The notes beneath the pieces were generated by a model that made no database searches, had not been told where the DNA came from, and saw only the letters and a program-made list of their open reading frames with translations. Both the position numbers and the translations under genes were made by a program. Below are positions 8,445-15,208 of a stretch of DNA of 34,949 nucleotides, piece by piece (the stretch's first letter is position 1; each line of letters starts with the position of its first letter). This DNA comes from Candidatus Nitrosopumilus sp. (GTDB lineage: Archaea; Thermoproteota; Nitrososphaeria; Nitrososphaerales; Nitrosopumilaceae): contig JACNFR010000046.1 in NCBI GenBank assembly GCA_014384555.1, positions 1 to 34,949 on the forward strand. The letters are read 5' to 3'.

Positions 8445-9410
8445 CTAGGATAATTTTTTAGACATCTTTTTGGATGTTTTTGTAGAAGGTTTTTTTGTAG
8501 TTTTTGTAGGCATTTTTTTGGTTGTTTTTGCAGTTGTTTTTGCAGTTGTTTTTGCAGTTGTTTTTGCAGTTGTTTTTGCAGTTGTTTTGATAGATTCAAC
8601 AGCTGTTTTTTCGGTAGTTTTTTTACCAGACCTATTAAAAAATGCCTTTCGAGCAAAGCAAAGATAGGTGGTGTGACCAATACCTTGGAAAGAATGTCGG
8701 GTTTTTCCTTCTCTAGCTTCTATATTTCGAATAATATGTTCAGTTGATTCGATATCAGTGAATTCATTTTCAACTAGAGCCATAGTTAATTTTTCTAATT
8801 GATTCATAGTAGGACAAATTGCAAAAATGCTACCACTTCCTTTAAGCATCTTTCTAACTTGAGGAATCACAACCCAAGGATCACCTAAATCAATTAATGC
8901 GACATCCATGTTTTCTAAAGGCATTTTTTTCGCAGTCTTTAAATCCAAATTATGTTGGGTCACATATTTTGAAACTCCCGCTTTTTTGATATTTTTCTCA
9001 GCTATTTTCATAAATTTTTCATCGACATCGAAGGTGTATACATGTCCACGAGGTTTCACAACACTTGCAACAAAAGAAGTTAAAGAGCCACTACCAGTTC
9101 CAATCTCCAAGATTTTTTGGCCATCGCCAATTCCAGCTCTTGCAATAATGTAACCAATATCTTTTGGATAAACAATTTGGGTTCCATGTTGAATTCTCAT
9201 TACATAATCATACATAGTAGGTTCAAGAAGATAGACATACTTGTCCTTGTTCGTAATTAATTTGGAACCGTATTCTTTGCCAATTGCATCTGAATGTTTT
9301 AGAATTCCAATATGAGTATGGAATGATTCATTTTTTGAAATTTTTGCTAACCATTTTTTTGAATCATTGTAGAAGAATAAGACTGGAGAATTTTGTTTAA
9401 TTTTAGCCAT
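8445..9410 (-). CDS. trmI: TrmI-type tRNA (adenine-N1)-methyltransferase with H1-like tail
   Basis: The 321-aa protein has the TrmI/TRM61 layout: a small N-terminal beta domain (about 1-75), then a class I SAM-dependent methyltransferase with LEIGTGSGSL (102-110), the acidic strand end TFDVDEKF, and the DLGDPW motif that replaces the usual NPPY/DxPD element in m1A methyltransferases. Archaeal TrmI methylates A57/A58 in the tRNA T-loop. The catalytic part ends near residue 258. The last 63 residues are an unusual extension made almost wholly of Lys, Thr, Ala and Ser, with repeated KTTA followed by TKK/TSKK blocks, like histone H1 tails. The tail is probably disordered and binds nucleic acid; this is inference. 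No frameshift is seen at the junction. Confidence 0.88.
   Translation of the reverse strand: MAKIKQNSPVLFFYNDSKKWLAKISKNESFHTHIGILKHSDAIGKEYGSKLITNKDKYVYLLEPTMYDYVMRIQHGTQIVYPKDIGYIIARAGIGDGQKILEIGTGSGSLTSFVASVVKPRGHVYTFDVDEKFMKIAEKNIKKAGVSKYVTQHNLDLKTAKKMPLENMDVALIDLGDPWVVIPQVRKMLKGSGSIFAICPTMNQLEKLTMALVENEFTDIESTEHIIRNIEAREGKTRHSFQGIGHTTYLCFARKAFFNRSGKKTTEKTAVESIKTTAKTTAKTTAKTTAKTTAKTTKKMPTKTTKKPSTKTSKKMSKKLS
8521..8580 (-). repeat. 12-bp tandem repeat coding KTTA
   Basis: Five exact copies of the 12-mer GTTGTTTTTGCA (plus-strand reading) lie head to tail inside the 3' part of trmI, with a degenerate copy after 8580. On the coding strand each unit encodes Ala-Lys-Thr-Thr. The copies are identical at synonymous positions, which points to recent slippage or expansion rather than old selection on the protein alone. 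Confidence 0.95.
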
Positions 9411-9495
9411 ATATTTTGCCTAGAAATTTTAGATAAGAATCTACTGGTTTTTCCAGATGTTTTAGATATTAGCCAATTTTGAATTGAGTAGAGGT

Positions 9496-9511
9496 CAATA
9501 CGCTTATGTTG
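9496..9511 (+). promoter_or_regulatory. CAATACGCTTA promoter element, copy 1
   Basis: The sequence CAATACGCTTATGTTG matches the first 11 nt of the element repeated at 9880 and 10062. The CTTATGTT part is centred about 26 nt upstream of the GTG at 9532, so it is placed as BRE/TATA for a leaderless transcript. It is less well conserved after position 11 than the other two copies. Confidence 0.5.
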
Positions 9512-9531
9512 ATAACTCATAGAGAAAATTT

Positions 9532-9639
9532 GTGAGTATCAGAACAAGCGTGTTTTCAAGAAAAGAACTAGTAGTGATTGTCGGGATTTCAGTCATTGTT
9601 TCTTCAATTTTGTATGTTTCTTATGTAACCATGAAATAA
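9532..9639 (+). CDS. 35-aa single-span membrane microprotein
   Basis: A GTG-started frame encodes 35 residues: a short basic N-terminus (SIRTSVFSRKE) followed by one uninterrupted hydrophobic helix (about residues 13-32, LVVIVGISVIVSSILYVSYV) and a three-residue tail ending in Lys. The positive-inside rule would put the N-terminus in the cytoplasm. It is preceded at leaderless spacing by the CAATACGCTTA promoter element that also serves two further genes downstream. Function is unknown. The combination of clean topology and matching promoter makes a chance ORF less likely, but there is no homology evidence available to me. Confidence 0.5.
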   Translation: MSIRTSVFSRKELVVIVGISVIVSSILYVSYVTMK

Positions 9640-9679
9640 TAGATAATTCTTAAAAATAGACAAGACAAGATGATAGTTA

Positions 9680-9868
9680 TTGAATTTCAATTGTGTTTTT
9701 CCATCCTGTAATTACAAACGCAACAACATAGAAGAAGAAGAATTCCTAAAACATTTGAAAGAAAAACATATTGATGAAATTGAGGATGTTTCCAGCAAAA
9801 CGTGTATGCCAGTTAAAATTGTAGAAATGATGACCATTTCAAACTCTAAGGTATTCATTAATTCATAG
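9680..9868 (+). CDS. Small zinc-finger-like protein
   Basis: This 62-aa protein has one Cys/His cluster with the spacing C-x4-C-x14-H-x4-H (C5, C10, H25, H30). That resembles a C2H2 finger with lengthened loops, including a helix EEEEFLKHLKEKH supplying the histidines. The second half is an amphipathic region without known motifs. The start is TTG at 9680, with the box TTCTTAAAAA centred about 28 nt upstream. This box does not share the CAATACGCTTA element of its neighbours. A DNA/RNA- or protein-binding adaptor role is plausible but only inferred. Confidence 0.6.
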   Translation: MNFNCVFPSCNYKRNNIEEEEFLKHLKEKHIDEIEDVSSKTCMPVKIVEMMTISNSKVFINS

Positions 9869-9878
9869 ATTCTAAATT

Positions 9879-9901
9879 CCAATACGCTTAAGTTTACAAT
9901 T
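9879..9901 (+). promoter_or_regulatory. CCAATACGCTTA promoter element, copy 2
   Basis: CCAATACGCTTAAGTTTACA and the next three bases (ATT) are identical over 23 nt to the copy at 10061-10083. The CTTAAGTTT core is centred about 28 nt before the TTG at 9919. Upstream CCAATACG extends beyond a normal TATA box, so it may be a shared BRE or an activator site. Confidence 0.65.
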
Positions 9902-9918
9902 AGTATAAGCAAATTGAA

Positions 9919-10047
9919 TTGGAAGAAGAATATCGTGAAAAAATGATTAAACAGAAAAAAGAATTTGAAGAATGGAAAAAGAAAGAAGGAGATTCAGATC
10001 TTGTATATAATGAAAAAGACAACAAAGAAAGAAAACCAGAACAGTAG
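9919..10047 (+). CDS. 42-aa highly charged microprotein
   Basis: A TTG-started frame of 42 codons encodes an almost wholly charged helix. It begins EEEYREKMIKQKKEFEEWK, then has a Lys/Glu and Asp-rich tail with a single aromatic Tyr and ends RKPEQ. There are no Cys residues, no hydrophobic core and no membrane segment; it would be a free helix or bind a partner. The 23-nt promoter element directly upstream is shared with the 141-aa gene that follows 51 nt later. Similar Lys/Glu-rich small proteins are often missed in annotation. Function unknown. Confidence 0.5.
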   Translation: MEEEYREKMIKQKKEFEEWKKKEGDSDLVYNEKDNKERKPEQ

Positions 10048-10060
10048 AGTCAAAATATCA

Positions 10061-10083
10061 CCAATACGCTTAAGTTTACAATT
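10061..10083 (+). promoter_or_regulatory. CCAATACGCTTA promoter element, copy 3
   Basis: This is a perfect 23-nt match to the copy at 9879-9901. Its CTTAAGTTTACA core is centred about 26 nt before the TTG at 10099, the leaderless position. The copy starts 14 nt after the stop codon of the preceding microprotein, so the gene after it has its own promoter despite the tight spacing. Confidence 0.65.
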
Positions 10084-10098
10084 TTATGCAAATTATTA

Positions 10099-10524
10099 TT
10101 GAGTGAAGATTCTAAATCAATATCTTTCAAAGAATTAGAGAAAAAACTAGATAGAGAAATAAAAAAAGTTTCAGAGGAATTAATTAAGGAAAAACTAGAC
10201 AAGAAAAAATTAGACTATGACACAATATCTTTAATTCTCGAAGTTTTTGCTAAATCAAATTTTCAATGGAAACCAGAACATTTTGAAACTTTTGATTCTG
10301 CTCCTGAAAAATTTAGGGGCAAGACATTGCCTAAAAATAATAGAGAATGTGTCATGCTCGGGATTAGGTTAGGAACCATGAGAGGCAAGATAATCTACAA
10401 TTTGCGCAATAGTCAAATCACAGAAAAGCAACGACAGGAAATAGATGATTTGACATGGAATTTAGTATGGTATTCGTGGCAAGAAGCAAGAATACTTCAT
10501 AATCGTTCAAATGAAAAAAAATGA
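10099..10524 (+). CDS. Hypothetical helical protein (141 aa)
   Basis: I do not recognise the family. The N-terminal 45 residues are a charged, coiled-coil-like helix (KELEKKLDREIKKVSEELIKE). The remainder is probably alpha-helical, with conserved-looking aromatics (FQWKPEHFETFD, LTWNLVWYSWQEARILHN) and a basic GIRLGTMRGK segment. The C-terminal WNLVWYSWQEAR helix is unusually Trp-rich. There is no signal peptide, membrane span or Cys motif. Expression from the shared CCAATACGCTTA promoter ties it to the two microproteins upstream. Length, codon use and promoter support a real gene. Confidence 0.7.
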   Translation: MSEDSKSISFKELEKKLDREIKKVSEELIKEKLDKKKLDYDTISLILEVFAKSNFQWKPEHFETFDSAPEKFRGKTLPKNNRECVMLGIRLGTMRGKIIYNLRNSQITEKQRQEIDDLTWNLVWYSWQEARILHNRSNEKK

Positions 10525-10949
10525 AGGAATTCAATATGAATCAAAATATTATTTAAAAACAAACAGAAAATAGAAGAAATTCAAAGTCTTAATTACTGTA
10601 AAAATGGCAATCTTATGCTGATGATTATTACAACGGGTTCTATCTGATTTCCTCAAATTTGATGAATATTGCCGAATTATGAAGCTGTTTCTCATTTAGA
10701 TATGGATAATGTTGATCGGACGTTTAGAAATTTAACCTAAAAGTAATTATTTTTGATTCCAGTTTTTTAACAAAAACATCATCTTAACAGATTCAATGAG
10801 TCAGAGACATCTCGCGGTGTTAGCTGGAAGAGCCCAATGCTCACATAAACTAGTTAATGCATTTCAGAGTCTCCACAGTAAAGGAGACTGACTTTTTTTC
10901 CGTGATGGCGCAAACAGTATTTTAATACCAAACACAACAATAAATCAAA
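10525..10949. other. 425-bp gene-free stretch with structured segment
   Basis: No convincing protein gene longer than about 31 codons lies here. The first 270 bp contain C/D-box-like scraps (TGATGA near 10619, CTGA near 10644, TGATGA near 10659) that do not assemble into a good C/D guide RNA. The segment from about 10796 to 10900 is locally richer in G+C than its surroundings and ends in a perfect hairpin plus T-run (described separately). The last bases hold the TATA-like box TATTTTAATA (10918-10927) for the zinc-ribbon gene at 10950. Confidence 0.7.
10796..10899 (+). ncRNA. Candidate small RNA or 31-aa ORF ending in hairpin and T-run
   Basis: A TTTTTTAAC box (about 10763-10771) is centred 28 nt upstream of an ATG at 10796, whose frame runs 31 codons to a TGA at 10889-10891. 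Inside, GAGC-CCAAT-GCTC can form a small hairpin, and AGTCTCC-acagtaaa-GGAGACT (10868-10889) forms a perfect 7-bp stem. This is followed at once by seven T residues (10893-10899), like an intrinsic terminator. Either a structured small RNA or a very small protein would fit; the two are not exclusive. G+C is higher than in the flanks. No known RNA family is recognisable to me. Confidence 0.35.
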
Positions 10950-11270
10950 TTGACAGAAATTCAACTAGCAGGATCAGGCGGATGGATTAATGCAGATCTA
11001 ACAGACGAACAAGTAACTAAATCAAAACTTGTTCCAAATATGGATAAACATTTTTTGGCATCACTTGAAAAACTGGATACTGCAAAGATGTCAAAACATT
11101 TTTGCAAACAATGTGATTCTGAATTTGAGGGACCTACTCAAATACAAATCGAGGAGCAGCCAAATGAGACAGTTGCAGATGGATTGATTTTGATAGAAAG
11201 AGGTCAATACACGTGTCACAAATGTAACTATATCATTGGAGAATACAGAGTATTTCAGAAAAAAGAGTAA
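10950..11270 (+). CDS. Small zinc-ribbon protein
   Basis: The 106-aa protein has an N-terminal region without clear motifs that includes a GSGGWINADLTDEQ segment, and a C-terminal zinc ribbon. The ribbon has one CxxC at HFCKQCD (about residues 52-55) and the second at YTCHKCNY (about 89-92), separated by an acidic loop. Such proteins often bind nucleic acid or the transcription/translation machinery, but no specific family is clear. The start is TTG at 10950, with the TATTTTAATA box centred about 27 nt upstream, so the mRNA is probably leaderless. It is the first of three consecutive plus-strand genes with individual TATA boxes. Confidence 0.75.
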   Translation: MTEIQLAGSGGWINADLTDEQVTKSKLVPNMDKHFLASLEKLDTAKMSKHFCKQCDSEFEGPTQIQIEEQPNETVADGLILIERGQYTCHKCNYIIGEYRVFQKKE

Positions 11271-11349
11271 TAGTAAATCCAAAACCTCATTGTTTTTACC
11301 AGCCTAAATAATGCGTATTAATTAAATACAGCAATTTTTTACAAACAGC

Positions 11350-11487
11350 ATGTCAAATCAAAAATGCGTATCATGTGGAATTGGTTTCTTTTCCCCAACG
11401 GGTTCAGACAAATGTTCCAAATGTGCAGGAACAGAATCCCAAGGTAATGAAGGTCATGATTCCTGTGGTTGTGGACACAGCCATTAA
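11350..11487 (+). CDS. 45-aa Cys/His-rich microprotein
   Basis: An ATG-started frame of 45 codons encodes a protein with two CxxC pairs (C6/C9 and C22/C25) forming a probable zinc ribbon, followed by a His/Cys tail ending SCGCGHSH. The tail is suggestive of a second metal site for Zn, Cu or Ni. ATTAATTAAATAC (11318-11330) is a TATA-like box about 25 nt upstream, giving a leaderless ATG. Seven Cys residues in 45 residues make chance unlikely. It stands alone between the zinc-ribbon gene and the 170-aa gene. Metal binding is inferred from residues; the role (metal chaperone, ribosome-associated or regulatory) is unknown. Confidence 0.75.
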   Translation: MSNQKCVSCGIGFFSPTGSDKCSKCAGTESQGNEGHDSCGCGHSH

Positions 11488-11536
11488 TTCCTTTTTTCTC
11501 TAACAGGCATATATTGAACAAGAAATAATCATATCC

Positions 11537-12049
11537 ATGGCAAAATCATCAGAAGAAATGAAAAACCTAGTTGAGGATTTCATCAAAATTACAAATATCA
11601 ATTACGAAGATCAAACTGAAAAAATTCGAGAAAAAAGTAAGATTGTCGACTGGCAGTTCCACGTGGGAACAAATGTGATTGTTAGTAAAAATGCAAACAG
11701 AGAAGACAGAATTCATGTGAATGTGAATATGCGCTTTCCACCGCAAGATGCAAAATTGCTGGTAATGAAAAACCCATCCTTTTCAAAAGCAATTATGGAG
11801 ATCAGTGAAATTTGTACAATATGTAACGTAGGTCACCAATGGATTAAAGATGGTGAAAACATTGCAGGGTTAGCAATATTTTCTCATATCGATGAGCAGG
11901 TTTTAGATAGAGTTTCATTTCACAATGTATGGGATAGTGTTGCAAGGGTCTCAGGACACGTTCAAAAAATTCTTCGTTCTAATTTTAGTGGATTTTCAGC
12001 ACAAGGCAATACAACAGATGCCACAATTGATAAATCGATGTATGGATAA
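11537..12049 (+). CDS. Conserved hypothetical protein (DUF2299-like?)
   Basis: The 170-aa soluble protein has an N-terminal helix (SSEEMKNLVEDFI), a beta-rich middle (WQFHVGTNVIVSKNANREDRIHVNVNM) and helices that end in a flexible Ser/Thr/Gly tail. The pattern of helix, antiparallel sheet and helix resembles the type-III-secretion-chaperone/YbjN-like fold to which archaeal DUF2299 proteins are assigned; I cannot confirm that family by eye. Two Cys are present (CTIC), with no second pair. A GCATATATTG box is centred about 26 nt before the ATG. Function unknown. Confidence 0.7.
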   Translation: MAKSSEEMKNLVEDFIKITNINYEDQTEKIREKSKIVDWQFHVGTNVIVSKNANREDRIHVNVNMRFPPQDAKLLVMKNPSFSKAIMEISEICTICNVGHQWIKDGENIAGLAIFSHIDEQVLDRVSFHNVWDSVARVSGHVQKILRSNFSGFSAQGNTTDATIDKSMYG

Positions 12050-12117
12050 ACAGCAGATATCATAGATAAAACAAACACCGAAATGAACATACACTAGTAA
12101 AATTCAATCAAAATGAA

Positions 12118-12417
12118 ATGATTTCTTTAGAACATAGAATTCTTAGTGAATATAGAATAAAAATAGCAAAAATTGAGACACTTGCAAAGTCCATAATGAC
12201 TCATAGAGAACCAAAAGGAGATGAAGCCAAACAAGCATCAGAATTTCTAGACATCCTAATTAATGAAACAGATCAATTCTATGAGAATAATAGTGCGATC
12301 CTATCAAATAATGGAAAAAGACCTCATGCACGCTCACGTCTTGCAGAAACTAAAGAATGGAATGATAATGTCGAAAGATATTATGAGAAAAATCCAAGAA
12401 GAAGACCAAGAAAATAA
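12118..12417 (+). CDS. Small helical hypothetical protein (99 aa)
   Basis: The 99-aa protein is predicted mostly helical and charged. It has two helices connected through HREPKGDEAKQASEFLD and ends in a strongly basic tail (NPRRRPRK) that could contact nucleic acid. No Cys, membrane span or recognisable motif is present. The ATG at 12118 follows the previous gene by 68 bp. The gene is convergent with the response regulator (7-bp gap). Not assigned to a family. Confidence 0.65.
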   Translation: MISLEHRILSEYRIKIAKIETLAKSIMTHREPKGDEAKQASEFLDILINETDQFYENNSAILSNNGKRPHARSRLAETKEWNDNVERYYEKNPRRRPRK

Positions 12418-12424
12418 TTATTCA

Positions 12425-13018
12425 TCATATCATTTGAGATAATTTTTGAATATGACTAACATCATTCTTAGCAGCCAAGTTTAATGCTTTTTGCATTTCT
12501 TCTTCATATGATTCAGTATTAGACTCTTCATTTTTGAGAATTTTACATTCTGCAATGACAGGTAAATTTTTAAAATTTTTGTATTGATCAAATGTGAGAA
12601 GACAAGTATACGATTGAGAATCATCTTTGAAAGAATATTCAATTTTAAATGGCAGTGAGTTATTTGTCTCATCTAACAATATCTCTACTAAGTTATTCAT
12701 GTCAATTGGTTTGAACATTATTTTTGTAGGATTTAATGAATCCATTTCATCATTTATCTGGTCACAAGATCCTCCAGTGACAATTAAGACAATGCTTTCA
12801 GGATCAATTTCTCTAATTTTTTTTAATGCAAATAGGCCATCATATTTTGGCATCATCAGATCCAATAAAACAGCATCAGGACGTAGCTGATCAAATAATT
12901 GAGCCCCTTCTAATCCATCATATGCTTTTCCAATAACATCTATCCCATACAACTCCAAAAGTTCTGACATAGAGTAGACAATATCCTCATTATCATCAAT
13001 TACTATAACAGATGTCAT
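12425..13018 (-). CDS. CheY-like response regulator with unknown C-terminal domain
   Basis: Residues 1-120 form a receiver domain: the acidic pair DD (8-9), phospho-acceptor D53 in LLDLMMP, T81 in IVTGG and K103 in MFKPID, all of them the conserved phosphorylation-site residues. The following 75 residues have a YSFKDDSQSYTCLLTFDQYKNF segment followed by an acidic helix (EESNTESYEEEMQKALNLAAKN). They do not look like a known DNA-binding output domain, so the output is probably protein-protein. Thaumarchaea carry several such receiver proteins. No histidine kinase is adjacent, so its partner is encoded elsewhere. Confidence 0.9.
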   Translation of the reverse strand: MTSVIVIDDNEDIVYSMSELLELYGIDVIGKAYDGLEGAQLFDQLRPDAVLLDLMMPKYDGLFALKKIREIDPESIVLIVTGGSCDQINDEMDSLNPTKIMFKPIDMNNLVEILLDETNNSLPFKIEYSFKDDSQSYTCLLTFDQYKNFKNLPVIAECKILKNEESNTESYEEEMQKALNLAAKNDVSHIQKLSQMI

Positions 13019-13127
13019 ATAGATCCCATGCCCATTTTAATCACAATTAATCACCAGATTAAATGGTGTCTGTTTAAAAAAGAAATAACACATTACAACA
13101 TTGCCGAAAACAAAGTATAAAAATTAT

Positions 13128-13146
13128 TTTCATATTAAATATGAAA
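13128..13146. repeat. 19-bp perfect palindrome TTTCATATTAAATATGAAA
   Basis: Two 9-bp arms are perfect reverse complements around a single A. It sits about 110 bp upstream of the response regulator start and 108 bp beyond the first argS-side hairpin, so it is a possible operator for the response regulator gene, or merely a weak A/T hairpin. Confidence 0.5.
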
Positions 13147-13253
13147 GTATGAATATATTTCACATAAAAAATAAAATAGAAAAAGGATAATCCCAGGCAC
13201 AAAAGTCTTTATGGCCACAATCACGATAAAAAATAATTGGTTTGCACGCCAAG

Positions 13254-13316
13254 ATACTCTATAGAGTTTTACTCTGTATAGTATCCCTAGGGAGAAGATA
13301 ATGTTTTCTCTCTAGG
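13254..13316 (-). terminator. Tandem hairpins immediately 3' of argS
   Basis: Two adjacent stem-loops lie within 66 bp after the argS stop. The first (13286-13316) pairs CCTAGGGAGAA with TTCTCTCTAGG, 11 bp with one wobble or mismatch. The second (13254-13284) pairs ATACTCTATAGAG with CTCTGTATAGTAT, 13 bp with two mismatches. On the argS strand a T-rich run follows further on (TTATTTTTTA). They could terminate or stabilise the PGPase-argS mRNA. Confidence 0.5.
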
Positions 13317-13319
13317 ACA

Positions 13320-15206
13320 TTACATTCTGTCTGGAGCTTTGATTCCAAGAAGGTCTAATGCTTTTTCTAAAACAATTTTGAAAGAATTTACTAGACATAG
13401 ACGTGAATTTTCAAGATCAATGTCACCTAAATCTAAAACTTTTGATTTTTCATAAAAAGAATTGAATGAAACTGCCAAATCATGACAATATCTTGCAATA
13501 ACTTTAGGTGAAAGATTGTTTGTCGCATCTCGAACTTGTAAATTAAAAAGTCCAATATTTTTAATCAAATCTAATTCAGATTTTTCCTTCAATAACGAGA
13601 AATTCACATCGATTGTAGGGGCACGGTCAGATTTTTCCAAGATTCTAGATGCCCTTGCATGAGTGTATTGAATATACGGAGCAGTATCACCTTCCAAGCT
13701 AAGAGATTTTGTTAAATCAAAAGTAATGATTTTGTCTAAATCTTGTTTTATCATCTCATATCTCAAAGTTCCAACAGAAACCGAATGTGCAATAGAGTTG
13801 ATTTCAGAATCATCCATTTCCGGATGTCTTTTTTTAGTTTCATCTTTTGTTTTCTTTTTTAGAATTTCATATACAGAATCAGCATTTACATACAACCCTT
13901 TACGTCCAGACATTTGAGCTTGTTTTCCATCAGTGTCCAATCCAAGCGTTTTTGCAGTCTCAGGACTCAGAGTGACGGATTCGTAACCAAGGTGATTGTA
14001 TGCATCAGGAGAAGATTTGAATTTCCCCATCAAAGTAGTGATTATTTTTTGTAATCTAGCTTGCCTAGAATCAATTACAGTTACAACCTTTTCCCCAGTG
14101 AAATTTTTGGAAATAGGATTTGATTGATTTAGAGTGGTTTGCCATAAAACACGTGAATCTGGCTGCTCAATAGAATATTTTTCATAATTGAATGGATCCT
14201 CAAGTAAACCAAGTTTCCAAGCAGCATATGGAATATCCTTAGCAATGTAAGTTGCAGTTCCATTACTACGAACAATCACCTTATCTTCCTCTTTATCATC
14301 TCCTCGAATTACCCAACAACCAGCATTCTTACCCTCATTTTCAAATTCGACAAGATTCATTTCTTTTAGTTTTTCAAAGATTTTATTCCACAAACCAGAA
14401 CGAATGATTTGAGATTCAAAATTTAGACAGTCATAGGTTACACCAAGATTCCAACAAGTTTCAAGTTGTCCGGTCAACACACGTCTAGTAATTTTATCAG
14501 CAAACTTTGCAATTTCGGAATTCCCATCTTCAAGTTCTTTGAGAACATTTTTTCTAATATCTTCAAGGGTTGGATCAGCATCATATTTTTCAGTTGTTTT
14601 AACATAAACATCATCACCACAATAATGATCAAATTTTTTCCCATTTGGCGGTTCTTGATCATAACCAAAATGTTTGAATCCAACTATAATGTCAGCTACT
14701 TGAAGTCCAGAATCATCAATGTAATTTAATACATTAACTTTGTACTTTGCTTTTTGTAAAATTCTAGATACGGTGTCTCCAATTATGATATTTCGAATGT
14801 GTCCTATGTGAAGTGCTTTGTTTGGATTTACACTAGTATGTTCTACAACGACTGTAGAATCATTGCCAATATCAACATCACCACAGGTATCAAGATAAGA
14901 TTCAGATAGAATCAATTGACTAAGTTTATCCCAGTTAGCATAGAAATTTAGATATCCTGATGGATGTGCTTCAGATTTTAAAACAAGTGTATTTGTGCAA
15001 TCAGAATATTTGTCAGATAGCATTTCAGCAATTTCCTTAGGGCTTTTTTTGAGTTGTTTTGCAAGCAAGTATGAAACATTTGAACTGACATCACCAAATC
15101 CAGGTTTGGCAGGTTCGACAGAAAATTTTACATCAGATATGGACAGATCAGATAATACTTTTTTTAGATTATTTTCAATTTCATCAAGTATTGATTTGAA
15201 TGTCAT
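13320..15206 (-). CDS. argS: Arginyl-tRNA synthetase
   Basis: The class I synthetase charges tRNA-Arg. The 628-aa product has the N-terminal Add-1 domain (about 1-100), the catalytic HTSVNPNKALHIGHIRN segment with the HIGH motif (133-136), the MSGRKG sequence occupying the KMSKS position, and a C-terminal all-helical anticodon-binding domain ending in ALDLLGIKAPDRM, the typical ArgRS C-terminus. Length matches archaeal ArgRS. The ATG start lies 2 bp after the stop of the phosphoglycolate phosphatase gene, so the two form an operon. Nothing appears truncated. Confidence 0.97.
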   Translation of the reverse strand: MTFKSILDEIENNLKKVLSDLSISDVKFSVEPAKPGFGDVSSNVSYLLAKQLKKSPKEIAEMLSDKYSDCTNTLVLKSEAHPSGYLNFYANWDKLSQLILSESYLDTCGDVDIGNDSTVVVEHTSVNPNKALHIGHIRNIIIGDTVSRILQKAKYKVNVLNYIDDSGLQVADIIVGFKHFGYDQEPPNGKKFDHYCGDDVYVKTTEKYDADPTLEDIRKNVLKELEDGNSEIAKFADKITRRVLTGQLETCWNLGVTYDCLNFESQIIRSGLWNKIFEKLKEMNLVEFENEGKNAGCWVIRGDDKEEDKVIVRSNGTATYIAKDIPYAAWKLGLLEDPFNYEKYSIEQPDSRVLWQTTLNQSNPISKNFTGEKVVTVIDSRQARLQKIITTLMGKFKSSPDAYNHLGYESVTLSPETAKTLGLDTDGKQAQMSGRKGLYVNADSVYEILKKKTKDETKKRHPEMDDSEINSIAHSVSVGTLRYEMIKQDLDKIITFDLTKSLSLEGDTAPYIQYTHARASRILEKSDRAPTIDVNFSLLKEKSELDLIKNIGLFNLQVRDATNNLSPKVIARYCHDLAVSFNSFYEKSKVLDLGDIDLENSRLCLVNSFKIVLEKALDLLGIKAPDRM

Positions 15207-15208
15207 GA

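Larger units (their letters stand above)
13019..13319. other. 301-bp intergenic region with inverted repeats
   Basis: This very A/T-rich gap lies between the response regulator start (minus strand) and the 3' end of argS (minus strand). I see no credible ORF. It holds a small inverted repeat CACCA-gattaaa-TGGTG, a 19-bp palindrome at 13128-13146, and two tandem hairpins against argS; the last two are listed separately. The response regulator promoter must lie in its left part. Confidence 0.8.

Noticed and set aside
10618-10690. Possible C/D-box guide RNA (TGATGA, CTGA, TGATGA)
   Set aside because: Spacing between boxes is too long and no final CTGA D box follows; kept only as a note in the gene-free region.
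10650-10740. Short frame reading like PNYEAVSHLDMDN, a possible gene remnant
   Set aside because: A stop lies directly upstream of the TTG and only about 25 codons are open; no family could be recognised.
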